Origin: Anthostomella pinea
Taxonomy: Eukaryota; Ascomycota; Sordariomycetes; Xylariales; Xylariaceae
Direction: 5' to 3'
Assembly (NCBI GenBank): GCA_963556695.1
Contig: CAUWAG010000020.1
Location: forward strand, 6,014,001-6,078,000
Length of the DNA: 64,000 bases
Positions 33,375-45,323 of the stretch are shown piece by piece (within the stretch, counting starts at the first letter, position 1; every line of letters begins with the position of its first letter). The position numbers were made by a program, and so were the translations under genes. The notes below the pieces were generated by a model. The model saw only the letters and a program-made list of their open reading frames with translations, was not told the DNA's origin and searched no databases.

Positions 33375-34532
33375 GATGGCAGATAATGCTAATCCGTATG
33401 TACAGGCTGCCGTACCGAGAGCAGCTGTTGTCGACTTCTTCTCGCGGCCATCAGAAAAAAGTAAGGCGAGATTTAGACAATATTCTTTATCGATAACGTT
33501 GATAAGCAGTAGCGCGCCACATGCAGTGAGTGGGGTGGCATTGTGGCTCCTCAACCCATTTTCCAGCCACAATGACGGATGGGTCACGGACCAGGGTACA
33601 AGGTACCTTGGAGCCCAACTGGTACCCGTTTGTACCAGATTCGTACCCAACTGGGATGATAGCTACTTCTGGGATGGGGACACCACCCATCCCTTCTTTC
33701 AATCAAGCAACTTCCAGAATACAGACCAATAGCCACCTATCGTGACCCTGGTCCTTATTCTGAATACCGCTACCACAAGGCACAGCATCAACATGTGGGG
33801 AGCATTCACAAAGTGGGGTATAAGATGGGGCAACGAACGCCCCCTGCCACCTGGCCTCTACCTGCCTAGGCTAGCTCACAGACAGATGGGCACGGCTGAT
33901 TGCAGATGCAGATAGGTAGGCCGCGGAATGTGGAGGTTAGCAGCGGCTTTACGACGAGGTACCGTTAGGTATTTGGCTGCTGATACGGCAGGCTGGGATG
34001 TCATCACATCCATGGACAGTTCGGTGCGAGCCGGGCATACGTAACTTCCAAGGTGGTGAATCAAGAAACTTGATTGTTCTAGATGTTCTGGATGTCTGTT
34101 ATCGAATACTCCGAGACGCTAGACCGCGAGAAGTGGGCTGTGGGCATACAAGCAGGTCACACGCAGATGGGCGATGGGGATAATCCAATGAGTTGAGTGG
34201 AATGGCGTCTCCTGCGGCTGGACATGACGTACTCCCATCTCCAAACAAACACCCAACACCCGACGCCTATCTCTCGTTCCGTTGCGCTGGAAGGCTAGTG
34301 AGTAACTGCCTATGGTAAGGTCAGCTGCGATAGTTTGGTAGGCTGGCCGCAACCTTGTGTTTCATGACGGGAATCTGCTCTTTAAATTCACATGTCCTCT
34401 CCCAATCCTCTCCACCAACTCGGACGTTCTACTACTTGTCTAATCTACAACAACCACTCTCGAGAATCCCTCCTTCGTACCTACAGCCAAAGACCATCTA
34501 GACGTCTATTCCAAACCACACTCTCCATCAGA
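33375..34532. promoter_or_regulatory. Divergent promoter region, BMS1 / Pbi2-type inhibitor
   Basis: This 1.16 kb stretch lies between two divergent starts. The sequence just upstream of the BMS1 start at 33374 is the BMS1 promoter side. A GGTACC/TTGGTACC-rich patch (about 33595-33655, with repeated GTACCA and CAACTGG) is notable. I see no coding signal. Confidence 0.45.
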
Positions 34533-34897
34533 ATGCCTTCCTACATCGTACGATCCTCCCCGTATGCCACCATCACTCCAGTGTAGGACGCTGATTGTAT
34601 GATAAACCAGGTTACCTGCAAGAAGGATGCCACCGACGACCAGGTGGCCGCGGCGAAGAAGCACGCTGAGGACCAGGGTGGCAAGATCGGCCACGAATAC
34701 AAGCTGATCAAGGGCTTCTCGTAAGTCGACGTCTCGCCGGCGAGCTGCCCCTCGGCTCTGCCTCCACCACGACTGTACCCCGCTCACTGTACGTGTCCAC
34801 CACCAGTGTATCATTTCCCAAGGATTCTGTCAGCACGATGGAGTCGCATGAGCACGTCGAGGCAGTCGAGGAGGACAAGGAGATGAAGACGCAATAG
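34533..34897 (+). CDS. Proteinase B inhibitor-like protein (inhibitor I9 domain)
   Basis: Three exons fit: 34533-34547, 34611-34720 and 34807-34897, giving a 71-residue protein. The first coding exon is five codons (MPSYI), then VTCKKDATDDQVAAAKKHAE, HEYKLIKGFS and VSFPKDSVSTMESHEHVE. This is the compact inhibitor I9 fold found in yeast Pbi2, which inhibits the vacuolar serine protease proteinase B and helps vacuole fusion. The same fold also occurs as a propeptide of subtilases, but here no protease follows and there is no signal peptide, so a free cytosolic inhibitor is the natural reading. The two introns (63 and 86 nt) have standard GTACGA/GTAAGT donors and CAG acceptors. Confidence 0.88.
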
Positions 34898-35416
34898 ACC
34901 GTTCCAATACAGATGACACGATACAGTAGTTGCATTATCACGGCCTGCCTACCTCAGGGTGGACGGTCGTGATGAGGGGTAGAATGGCATTGCGGGGCTG
35001 TCAGAAGCACAGGCGGAGAGCCGACTTAGACATCTTGGACTCGGACACGACCTGTCCAGTTGTCCCATGGAGCTTTCTCTCAATTTATGAAGTCCGAATC
35101 TAACCTCTCCTCTTGCGTTCGCATCTTTAAGATAGGTCGTCTTCTTGAGTCGACCTCCCTCCATCTCTTAGGTAACCGAACATTGAAAGCAGCACGGAAC
35201 CCCGGCGGACCAGCTACGCCTAGCTACAGAGATAAGGCTGTTTGTAGTACTGCATACAGCAATAAGTTTCCGACTATGCAGTTAAACAGTCTAGAATCGG
35301 CTCCACGAACTGCCCATTTAGCTCCGATAAGATGTTATCCCGTAGACAGCGCGACCAGCTCCAACACCAACTGCATATTTGTGGTTGTGAGCTCGTGACT
35401 CCAAGCAGAAAAACGT
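34898..35416. other. Intergenic region, inhibitor gene to kinase gene
   Basis: This 519 bp stretch serves as the terminator of the inhibitor gene and the promoter of the kinase gene. Open frames here are short and unconserved. Confidence 0.45.
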
Positions 35417-37096
35417 ATGACTCCAATTCGTCCTCTGGCCAGTCTTGCTCGTCCCACGTTCCTCTTCACCGCCAGAACACCACACGATGCCGCCATGAGA
35501 AGAATACACAGCCCATTGCGGTGTTTGTACACGCCCAATGCTCGCTCAATCGCCTCAATCGCCTCAGTTGCTCGCCTTCCCCTGTCTACATCTATATCTA
35601 CGAGATGTATTGCCCAGAGAAGGACGCTCTCCTCGTCGCTTGCTGAGTCGGACAGCTCTTCACCCAGCCAGAAATGGTCCCATCCGCCCAGCACGGCCAC
35701 GGTGACGGATGAAGAGATCGCGGACCTCACCAACAAGCCCCAATATGCGCTGAATCTGGCTGATCTTGTCAAGTAATTCCACCTGTTCCCCTTCCGAACA
35801 TTGCCAGTGCAACCGCGAACTTTTGAGGCCCACCGCCATGCAGCCAGATTCCTAGACAAATACCCTTCAATGGACTAACAGCGGTCAATTGCTTGCAGGC
35901 ACGGCCGTCCGCCGCTCCCCGAGGAAGCCCTCTTCACCTCGGCGAACTTCACCCTCTCGCTGTTGCCCATCCGGCTAGCTCACCGCATCCAAGCGCTGCG
36001 CAACCTGCCCTTCATCGTGGTCTCGAATCCAAACATCAGCAAGATCTACAACAACTACCTGCACTCGCTGTCGACCCTGCTCCCTTGGAAGCACCGCACC
36101 ATCTCGAACATCGACGCCGAGATCCGCTTTACATCAGTCCTGGCCGAGCTGGTAGCTACACACCAGGATACGATCCCCATTCTTGCCAAGGGCTTCCTCG
36201 AGTGCCGCCGGTATATCAGCCCGGCCGAGGTGACGCGTTTCCTGGACACGCACCTGCGCACGCGTATTGGAACCCGCCTGATCGCCGAGCAGCACATCGC
36301 CCTGCACTACAGTAGCATACCGCACTTCGACCCAGGCGCCTCGCCGACGCCGTGTCCCGAACACCCGAGCTATATCGGCGTTATCGACACGGCGCTCTCG
36401 CCTGCTGCCATTGTTGACTCTTGCGCAGGCTTCGTGGCCGACATCTGCGAGCTTAAGTACGGCGTGCGTCCGCGGTGGATCATCGACGGCGAGCCCTTGA
36501 CCACATTTGCCTTTGTGCCCATGCATCTCGAGTACATCGTCACGGAGCTCCTCAAGAACGCCTTCCGCGCCACTGTGGAGAACACATATACCCGCGGCTC
36601 CTATAATGACGATTACGAAAGCCGCGAGCCCATCGTTATCACCATTGCGCCGGAACCTCCCGATGTCGGCCCTCCTCGTCTCACTCTCAACCCACCCGCA
36701 GAGAACATGGGCGCTTTCCGCGGTGATGCTATCAAGCCCCTCGACGATAACGCCCCGGGGGTGACGATACGGATCCGTGACCGCGGCGGCGGCATCGCCC
36801 CAGAGGTTCTGCCTCACATTTGGAGTTATAGCTTCACCACGTTCAGCGACGACGACATGGACGACATGATGTCCATGTCATCTGGGGGTGGTGGAGGAAG
36901 TGCTGGCGGACAGGATGCTCTGGGCGTCATATCGGCGGCCAGCGGGGGCGGTAGCTCCATCGCTGGTTTGGGATACGGGCTGCCGCTCAGTCGCGCGTAC
37001 GCCGAGTACTTTGGGGGTGGCATTGCCGTGCAAAGCCTCTATGGCTGGGGGACGGATGTGTACCTGCGACTCAAGGGCGTGGGTAACATCCGGTGA
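35417..37096 (+). CDS. Mitochondrial PDK/BCKDK-family protein kinase
   Basis: Kinases of this family phosphorylate and inactivate the E1 alpha subunit of pyruvate or branched-chain 2-oxoacid dehydrogenase in the mitochondrial matrix. Two exons fit, 35417-35772 and 35899-37096 (126-nt intron, K|HGRPPLP junction), giving 517 residues. The first 70 residues are Arg/Ser/Ala-rich without acids, a mitochondrial presequence. The helical regulatory domain (about 95-300) contains LPIRLAHRIQALRNLPFIV and ISPAEVTRFLDTHLRTRIG. The GHKL ATPase domain shows the N-box EYIVTELLKNAFRATVE, G1 box IRDRGGGIAPE and G2 box GLGYGLPLSRAYAEYFGG. An unusual Asp/Met/Gly/Ser-rich insertion (about 430-468) lies in the ATP-lid region. 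Whether the target is PDH or BCKDH cannot be decided from this sequence. Confidence 0.9.
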
Positions 37097-37931
37097 AGTG
37101 CACGAGTGAGCGGGGTTGATGATTTGGTTCTGCCTTGAGCGTGTCTGCTGCCCCCTTTCTGCGAGAGCGGATCTTTGGCTTATGGTTCGCATTGGCGCAT
37201 TGGTGTCTGGGATTGGTTGGTAATGAATCAAGGCGTCTGTCTTTATATATGTCTGAAGTGAAGGCACTCCCCTGTCGTTATCGTGTAGAGAGGTGTAGAC
37301 AGGGCTAAAGCCGTATGAAATAAACATAAATACATCCAATAAGCCGAGTCATTTTTCTTGCATCTAGGCCGGCGAGGCGGAGATGATGGCCCCCTAAATC
37401 TTTCAAGTTGACCATTGGAAGACTGTTAGGCACTCGATGTATTATCTAACACGTGCTTTATTAGTATGTTTTATACATCGCATCAGCAGACATCATTCAC
37501 GATAAAATGCATAGCAAGACGAGAGTCGGTTACGTTAAAACGCTGTATTATCATAATGTGATATGTAACGTGGTGGCACTATGCAAAAGGAGAGACTGAT
37601 GACGATACCCGTAGACCAAAAGTGAATAGTAAAATGCCCGCTCCAGACGTGGTAGGTAGGTAAATGTTTGAGCCTCTTATCCAAAAGGTGCTCGAAAATA
37701 TGCAGCATTATATCCTCGAACATATACCCCCTCGCATCACACTCGATGAGTGGACATCGATTGGTCGGTAATTCCCGTCAGATGATCAACCAGTCCATCT
37801 GTTGAACGCCTAAAAGAGAGAAATATTTTCTGTGGCCCAGAAACCCCCCTAGTCCGAGCCCTCTTCCCATCCGAAGATGCTTGCATATATACACCCAAAA
37901 TTCTAGCCCGGACAGCACGCGAGAAATGTGA
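37097..37931. other. Convergent intergenic region, kinase / csmB-type gene
   Basis: This 835 bp stretch holds two 3' flanks. An AATAAA-like polyadenylation signal at about 37319-37324 lies downstream of the kinase stop, and a GGTAGGTAGGTA cluster lies at 37651-37662. I see no gene. Confidence 0.5.
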
Positions 37932-40900
37932 TCACATGTTCGCCAGCTCGTTATCGATCTGGCGATCCATAAATGTTCGCTTCTCGCCCACAAGCTCTGT
38001 CTGTAGCCTTTGCTCAACGAGGGCGCGGACCTGCTTCTTGGTTACCGTGTCAAGGTCGACTTCTTGAAGCACAGCTTGGATAGCCTCGATGATCATGCCG
38101 TCGTCAGGTCCCACGTTACCCCTCTGAAAGTCAAAGGAAGTGGTGGATTGGTGTCCCTGACCCAACGCCGGACGAGCACCGCCAGAATAACCAAGCGTAG
38201 TGTTGGAGGCCCGGTGCATGTCGCGGTGCGGTGAGTTGTTTGATACCCCACGCAAGTTGCTCATGCTTGATTTATAACCAACATTAGGCGAGTCTAAGTA
38301 AGGCGAGTTCATGCGTTGGATATCGCCGAATGAGGCGGTGGATTGTCGGTGCATGGGATTGTCGGTGTAGGGCCCGTATGTAGACTGCCGTGTCATGGTC
38401 TGGAAGGGGGCGGGGGATTGGGGTGGCATGTATCCACCATGACCTTGGAGACCAGTAAGGACAGAGGGTTGTCGAACCGACGAATAGACCGATTTCATGT
38501 CATCCATCTCATAGGTCTCGTCGTAGACTTCGTGGCCCTTTTCAGCCTGGTAGCCGCGACGACCAGGGAGATTGTTCAGTGATGCATAGTCGTCCCAGCG
38601 TTGTAGCGGAATGGAGCGCGGGTCAAAGCCCTCGTCATCGACAGCAACGACTTGCTTGTTACCCTTCTCTCCAATGACGATACGGGTGTTACCCCAGGTG
38701 AAATTGTCCTGATTCCAGAAGGAGTAGATGGGGAGAATGAACGAGTAGACGGGCAATGCGAGCAGGTAGATAATCATCCAGCCGATGTGTTGCCATTGCC
38801 GCTTGATAATGAAGATGAGCGCCTGCAGACCGTAGACTCCAGCCAAGATGGCGAGTGAGATCCATGGCGTTGCACCAGTGTGGCTCGCCAGAAGGTAGAT
38901 AATGTAGCCAAGATAGATGGTCGTAGAAGGCAGGATGATCGTTCCGAATAGATCGATAAAGACCACGAAGCGCATGGAGAAACAGCAGAACCCACACATG
39001 TCCTTGAGCATCATCAACTCGAACAAGTTGTGGACCGTCGAGTTGATCCATCTTCTTCGCTGGGACAACAAGACGCTCCATTCTTCGGGAGCCGCTGTTT
39101 GGCAGTACGCGTCTGGAATGAACTTGAAGGACATGGTGGGGAAGTACTTGGTCATCAGGGTGGTCAGGAATCGATCTTCACCGAGTGCCAGCAGATTCTT
39201 CTTGTGAAGGGTGTCGACGTTGCAGATACTGTAGTCTTTGATGACCCCGTCGGATATAATCAGGGGCTTGCCGCGGTCCGAAGTTCGTAGACGGTACATC
39301 GTGAAACTATTTCATGTTAGTCGAGGGTCAAAGGTGGTCGTGAGGGTGTTTTATGAAGCTTACCATCCAGGAAGACACGTGACACTGCCAAATAGCGATT
39401 CGAAAGCCTTGGCCAGGTGATGGGAGATATAGTACTCGTAGACCTGTATCATACTCCACCACGATCGTTCCTCGTTCTGCAGCGCAGTTTCACCGCAGAT
39501 TCCGGCAATCTTGGAGTTATTGGCACAGGCAGCAACAAGACGATTGAGAGAATCTTCTCGCACGCAAGTATCGGCATCGACCATGAAGAGATATTCGTAC
39601 AGCTCAGGGTCCACGCCGATAATGTTGTTAATCTGATGGAACATCTCGAGCTCGAGAGGATTCATTGGAGCACGGTGGTGTACGCGGTTGAGGAAGCTCA
39701 TCAGCAGGATCTGAGAGTCACGCTTGCCGCGGTTACCAGGCTTCGACTTGGTCGCCTCAGACTCCTTGCCACATTTGACCACGACGAGGTAAGGCACGAC
39801 GTTGCCTTCGAACTCATATAAACCAGAATAAACTTTGCCGTAGTTGAGCTGCTCACTGCCGGTTCCGACGGACTTGAAAGGCAAGGCTGGAGGGTCGACC
39901 TTGGGATCAACCCCTAGGATGTCGAGGACGATCTTGGGGGTGGGCCGGTCGTTACCACCACCGACGATGATGCCATCACAGATGACACAAATCAGCTTTC
40001 TCTTGTTGTCGTATTGCAGAGCAGTGAGAGAATCCAGTGCTTTTCTAAGCGAATCTTCTCCTTCGGTGTAGGCCGGGACTTGACAAATCACGAACTTGTC
40101 CTGCGGAGCGGGACGTCGCTTGGAGCCGAATTGCAAAGCTGACAGAAATTTAACGACGATGACCGAGGCGATGATGATGGTGAACGCCAGCAAGAAGTAG
40201 TTATTGGTCTGGCACCTTGCGGAGTAGCGAAAATCTGGTATGCCGACGTAGAAGGTCTGCTGGATGCAGTTGAGACTGTTTGAGGCCGTAGCAAATGCTG
40301 TGGTGTTGCTCCTGGTGTCTGACAGGTGGTCGTTCCATTTAGACGTGACGTCTAGTCCGGCGTTCTCCTTGACGATATCCACTATGGTGTCGTCGAGAAA
40401 GTTGTAGAGGGCAATGTTCTTCATGTAGTCTATAGTGGTGAAGTAGTCGGTGAGGTCGTATATCTTGCCATCGTAGATGACCCACATGTGTTGGTTGTCC
40501 TGCCCGTCGGATTCGACATCCGATTTGTCCCAGACGAGGTCTCCATGATAGTACTCCTTGATCTTCGGCTGGAAAGTATCACTATACCAGGTTTCAGAGG
40601 CCATCGCAGAAGTCGGGTCAACGGTCCAGTATCCCGAGGTGTGCACGCCTTCGGGCAACGTGGGAGTATTGTTTTTCTGCAGCTGAAGGGTCTTGTCGGT
40701 AACGAGACCGGGACATGAGATTACCAGAGGAGGCACAAAGTACTCGTCTAGGTTCATGCCGGCGTATTGGATCATCAGATCGTTGGTAGTCTCGGTATCA
40801 GTGTCGCTGTGCTGAATCCTCCAGAATTTCGTCAGGTCGTAAACCTTGCCGTGGATGCTGACCCAATAGTCGTTTTCACCCATGTGCGTGCTGACTTCGT

Positions 40901-43390
40901 CCTGTGCCCATGCCTTGTCGAAATTGGGGCAGAGCAGCCGCCCGAAGAAGATGATCCAGAAGATGATGAAAGCGTTGATGAGAAAAATGAAGAACACCAG
41001 CACGAACTTTTCTCGCCAGGCCATCCGCACATCTGGACGCTTCATCCTGCCGATGTAGCGGAGAGCGAAAGAAGGAATCCAGAAAGTCAGAGTCCAGACG
41101 ATGGCAACCCACAGACGGCGGCTGAACTCGACCTCTTGAGTCTCGACATGTTTGCCTTGGGCGTCGTCGGCATCCAGATTGTTGATGAAGTCGCCCTCGC
41201 TAGTGTAGTAAACTTGGTCGCGATGGGTGTCTCCCTTGTGGCCCAATCCATAGTCACCCGTTTGCATTTTACGCATCGCGGAGGGGCTCATTGAAGGTGC
41301 CCTGGCTTGACTCTGGGCGAAGGTGAGTTGGCTCTGATTGCGTTGGTGGTTCATGAGTGTCTCCCGGCTGTTATTCGACCCCTGGTCAGGGAACTGGGGA
41401 GCGAAGAAACCGCTGCCGTTGTGGACGTAGGCTGATTCGCGACCGGGGGTTGCAAATGGGTTGTTAATGCCGGTGGTGTTGCCTTGTTCAGGTTTGATAT
41501 CAAGCATGCTCTCGGCTTCCCACCAGGCAGTCTCCCGCATCCAAACTCGCTCTTTGCCTACCACGACTTCACCGTTGCTCCAACCTCGCTCGAGTAGCCA
41601 GGACTCAATTCCATCCCGGCCTTCGCCACAGCCAAGCGGCGCGAAACGCTGCGTGAACTCATCAAGATCGAAATCAGCTGTGAAGTCCAGGTTCTTGTTG
41701 CGTCGGTTGGCCCATTCCGGCAATCGCCAGGTACGCAACTGGCGAGACACGGTGCCGGCTGACCACGCCGAGGTTACTGAAGGCAAAGCTGCAAGACTAG
41801 CTGGGGACTCGTCCGTCGGATGGAGCGACAAGTGGTACCAGACGCGGCTGGTGCTGAGAATCGAGGGGAGGTCCATCCTTGCGTTCCGGCCCAGGTTGAT
41901 ACCCTCACCCTGAATAGGAAAAAGTAGTTTCTTCAGGAACCCATCGTCCTCCCCGGCGAAGCCGATCCTTTCCAGAACAACCTCCCTCTTCTCGAGTTCG
42001 TGCTGCTGCGCTCGAGCAACTGGGCCAGTCATTATGCCCAGGTCAGGTGCAGCTTCCGCCACGGCATTTTGCAGCTCCCGCTGGACTGAACTTCCCACAG
42101 CGACAACGTCCACACCGTCCTCTATCATTTCAGCGTTGATTCCCAGACTATCGTCGAAGATGCCACGCATTGCCAGAGCCTTGCCAAGGTTCGGTTCGGG
42201 TACTTCAACGACGGTAATGCACACAGTGTCGCCAGCATCTTCGCTTGCCGTCGGGGTTCTGTACCCGTCGAGTGACTCCTCTCCCTCCCGAATGCGCGAC
42301 ATCTGAGCTGAGATTGACTGGTTGGCTTTGGTGATGACCCAGTCAACAAGGGCCTCATAAAGCCCGCCGACCAAGGTCTGTCGGTCTTCGGTGGTGCATT
42401 GCCTTGCGAGAACCTCGGGATCAAGCCCAAGGAGTCCGCCCACATCCTCACAGGTATCGTCCAAGGTGTCACCGTCGACATCGTAATCCAATGTGTTGCC
42501 AAGCTTCAGGAGACCAGCAAGTGTCGATATAAAGTTTCGGTGAGACGAACCCTTGATGCCGATTTCTTTCAAAGCTTTTCTGAAGTCATCGGCCGATGCG
42601 GCATCGTCAGCGGTGGGTAGGTAGGAAGGAGGATCGTAGGTGCCGGATCTGGCCAACAACGAATAGTTGGCTGCAGACATGAGGCTCAAGAACTCGCGCT
42701 CCGCTGGTGTTGAAGCGGAGGTCAGGAGGTAATAGAATACGTCGAACGCACGGTACCCAGCTTCGGCTGGGATATTGAGCAGTCCCTTTTCCGTGTCAAT
42801 TCCTCCTTGTGACAAGGCCAGCTTCGCGGCCGTCAGGTTCCCGGCAAGGTTAAGCGTCAGGGTCACTCCAAGAGCAGCTTGACGTGGTGTAGCCGGGTTG
42901 TATGGCGTCACACATTGAACGAAGGGCTTGATCACCTCGAGGGCGGTGAGCAGTGTCGAAGGGATCGAGAGAGGTATGGATGAGAGGAATGGGGCGAGGA
43001 GAGAAGGTGTCGACGTGTGCAGAGATCTATCACGGTCAACATCACGTCCCTTAATTGCGCGGTCACGGACAGGTCGGCTTACCCTAGAATAATGCATCCA
43101 TCTTCTGCTCGGCGCCGGGCATGCTCCCAAGCTCGGGCGGCCAGAGCAGCATCTACTGTTCCTCCCAACCTACCATCGGGGCCGGCCTGGGTAGCCGTGA
43201 GCCATGTGTTGACGGCGAGGCTGGTCCCGGCATCTAATTGATAGGGTTGCGATGATAGATAGATGTTATGTATCCCATTCAGGAGCGTTGTGGTTGAGAC
43301 TTGGGATGCTTGTTGTCCAGCACCCCGAGGGCCGTTGAAAGATTCGGAGGCCACCGAGTACATGGACATTCGAGCTTGTTGGTTCGCCAT
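37932..43390 (-). CDS. csmB: Class VII chitin synthase (csmB type, myosin-like N-terminus)
   Basis: This enzyme is a processive UDP-GlcNAc transferase making chitin at the plasma membrane. Three exons fit: 43390-43083, 43026-39364 and 39306-37932, giving 1781 residues. The N-terminal region (about 1-600) aligns in layout with the myosin-like region of class V enzymes, but lacks a P-loop: after GCIILG it reads [15 protein letters not shown] membrane segment (about 740, [20 protein letters not shown]) and cytochrome-b5-like repeats ([28 protein letters not shown]) follow. The chitin synthase domain has [13 protein letters not shown] (about 1249), [16 protein letters not shown] and the catalytic [15 protein letters not shown] (about 1408), then membrane helices and a C-terminal DEK_C domain (about 1730-1781). 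An in-frame upstream ATG at 43633 would add 81 unconserved residues. [12 protein letters not shown] was chosen as the start for its CATCATGG context. Confidence 0.92.
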
Positions 43391-44991
43391 GATGAATTCG
43401 ATAGAAGCGTGGTGTCCTTTCGGACAATCACGACGGTGGACGAGCCTCTGCTCGGTTCCTTCTCCAGAGGAAACACCAGAGCGTTGGTGTTGACAGGCTC
43501 GGACGGGATGGTCGAGTCGAATATTCCCTACGATCGGACCGTCGGTTGCAGGCGGGCGCGACTTGGACAGAGAGCGATCGTGTATCGGATATGTACAGTG
43601 ATGGTAAGGTTTCGAAGACAATTTAGAGGGCAAGTCGACGGGTTCTACTGTCCTTCATCCACCTCCTATCCTCTATCCAAGATGTGGTGCAAGAAGATAC
43701 CGCCTGCTGATTAAGAAAACGATAGAGAATTAGAGACCACCAAAGCGAGTGAGGCGGCTGTGAATTAGAAAGATAGGAAATATTGGAGGTGAGACAAGAA
43801 GCCGGAGAGGATGAGAAGCAGAGAGTGATCGTCGAGTCGCACCAGGCCGGGCCAATGCCGCCACAGGCGGGAGAAAGCAGACACGACAATGACTATCCCG
43901 AAGGGGCTGTTATGCATGAGCATGGCTACAATGTCCATGCCCCGACCTGGCTTAGTCTCGATCTGCTTTTTTCTCGCCCCTGACTGTGCGCGAAATTTCA
44001 TGCTGAGATCCATGACTCTAGCACTCCTCACAGCCTACAGGGCGGTGCCGACCCTTGAAGTTATCACCACTTGGTCCTAGTAAAAACAGGGCGACCCTTT
44101 TCATATGAGATCTGTGTCGGTACATTGTACCTAATCAAATCCAGGGGACTTCTTTCGAATATCAGCATGTTGATATTCCTTGGTGGTTCCGCGACTCTGA
44201 AGGGATATTACTTCTATGGGGTGACCTGACCATGATCGTGAATGCATCCATGTGTGCAATGTGATTTTCAAGCTGCCCTTCAAATCAACACGAGACGAGT
44301 ACTATATCCGGCGCGTGCAAGGAGCACGGAGAGGAAGGAGGACAGGAATACGAAGCGGCGAAAGGCGAAATGGAGACCTCAGCATCGAGACAGTGGGACA
44401 GTGGGGACTTGGATCTCGGCTTGGAGCCGTCTCAGCGCTAGCTCCCAAGCGCTGTGGCCGGTGGTCGATGGTCCGGTCGACGGCCTTTGAGTACACCAAC
44501 CTTGACTGCGCCACTCCTCCCCTTTTTAGTATTTACGCCCTGCTCCAGCCGCGGTATCACTGCCACGCCCCCCACGACGGCACCACCGGGCTGCTATTAG
44601 TGTCAGCCATTTAATACGAGAGCATCTCTAATATCTATCATGCGACCACCTACAGCTGAGAACTGAAGATTATTCTATCACAGTGTGTTGTATCCGGTTG
44701 TAGCACATAAAGGTGGTGAACCCTTGTTGTCGACAGCCATTTCCCTGCTTGGAGGCTCGCACGACGCAGCACAAGTTGCACAACCCGCACTCGGGATCAG
44801 GGCAGCAGGGAATGGGATGCAGCCCTCGGCTCCTGTGTAACTCTATTTTTAGGGAGGACCAAAGCCCGGCAGCCGTGGTCCCTCTGTCACTCCAATCATG
44901 GATGTCAAAACTCAACAGGACGGGACCAACATGCATGTGAGTCGCCGACAACATTAACTCGATGGCAACACCATTCGCTGCAGCTCTCGGT

Positions 44992-45019
44992 CATCTTCCA
45001 TCTTCCATCTTCCATCTTC
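44992..45019 (+). repeat. (CATCTTC)4 heptanucleotide array
   Basis: Four exact tandem copies lie in the shared chitin synthase promoter. Confidence 0.95.
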
Positions 45020-45288
45020 CGTTTTCTCGTGTAGCCACATGGATTCAGGATGTCTCCCGTCAGCAACTACCTACCTAGGTTAGGTTTCTGCAGCCTCCCC
45101 GTTGCTAAGTCACACCAACATTGAACCGCCCCTGAGCCTACTACCCAACCTAGTACATACTGTGGCAGTGTGGCTTCAAGTGAAGACACAACAGACATAC
45201 TGGTAGAGCCCAGAAAACTCTGTATCTTCCATCCAGTGCTGTGCTGGATGCATCGATCAGGCCAGCCGCCAGCCACAGCCGCCAGCCA

Positions 45289-45323
45289 CAGCTACAGCTA
45301 CAGCTACAGCTACAGCTACAGCT
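45289..45323 (+). repeat. (CAGCTA)n hexanucleotide array
   Basis: Five exact copies of CAGCTA are followed by CAGCT, in the shared chitin synthase promoter. The array is preceded by related CAGCC/CCAGCCACAG repeats from about 45261. Confidence 0.95.
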
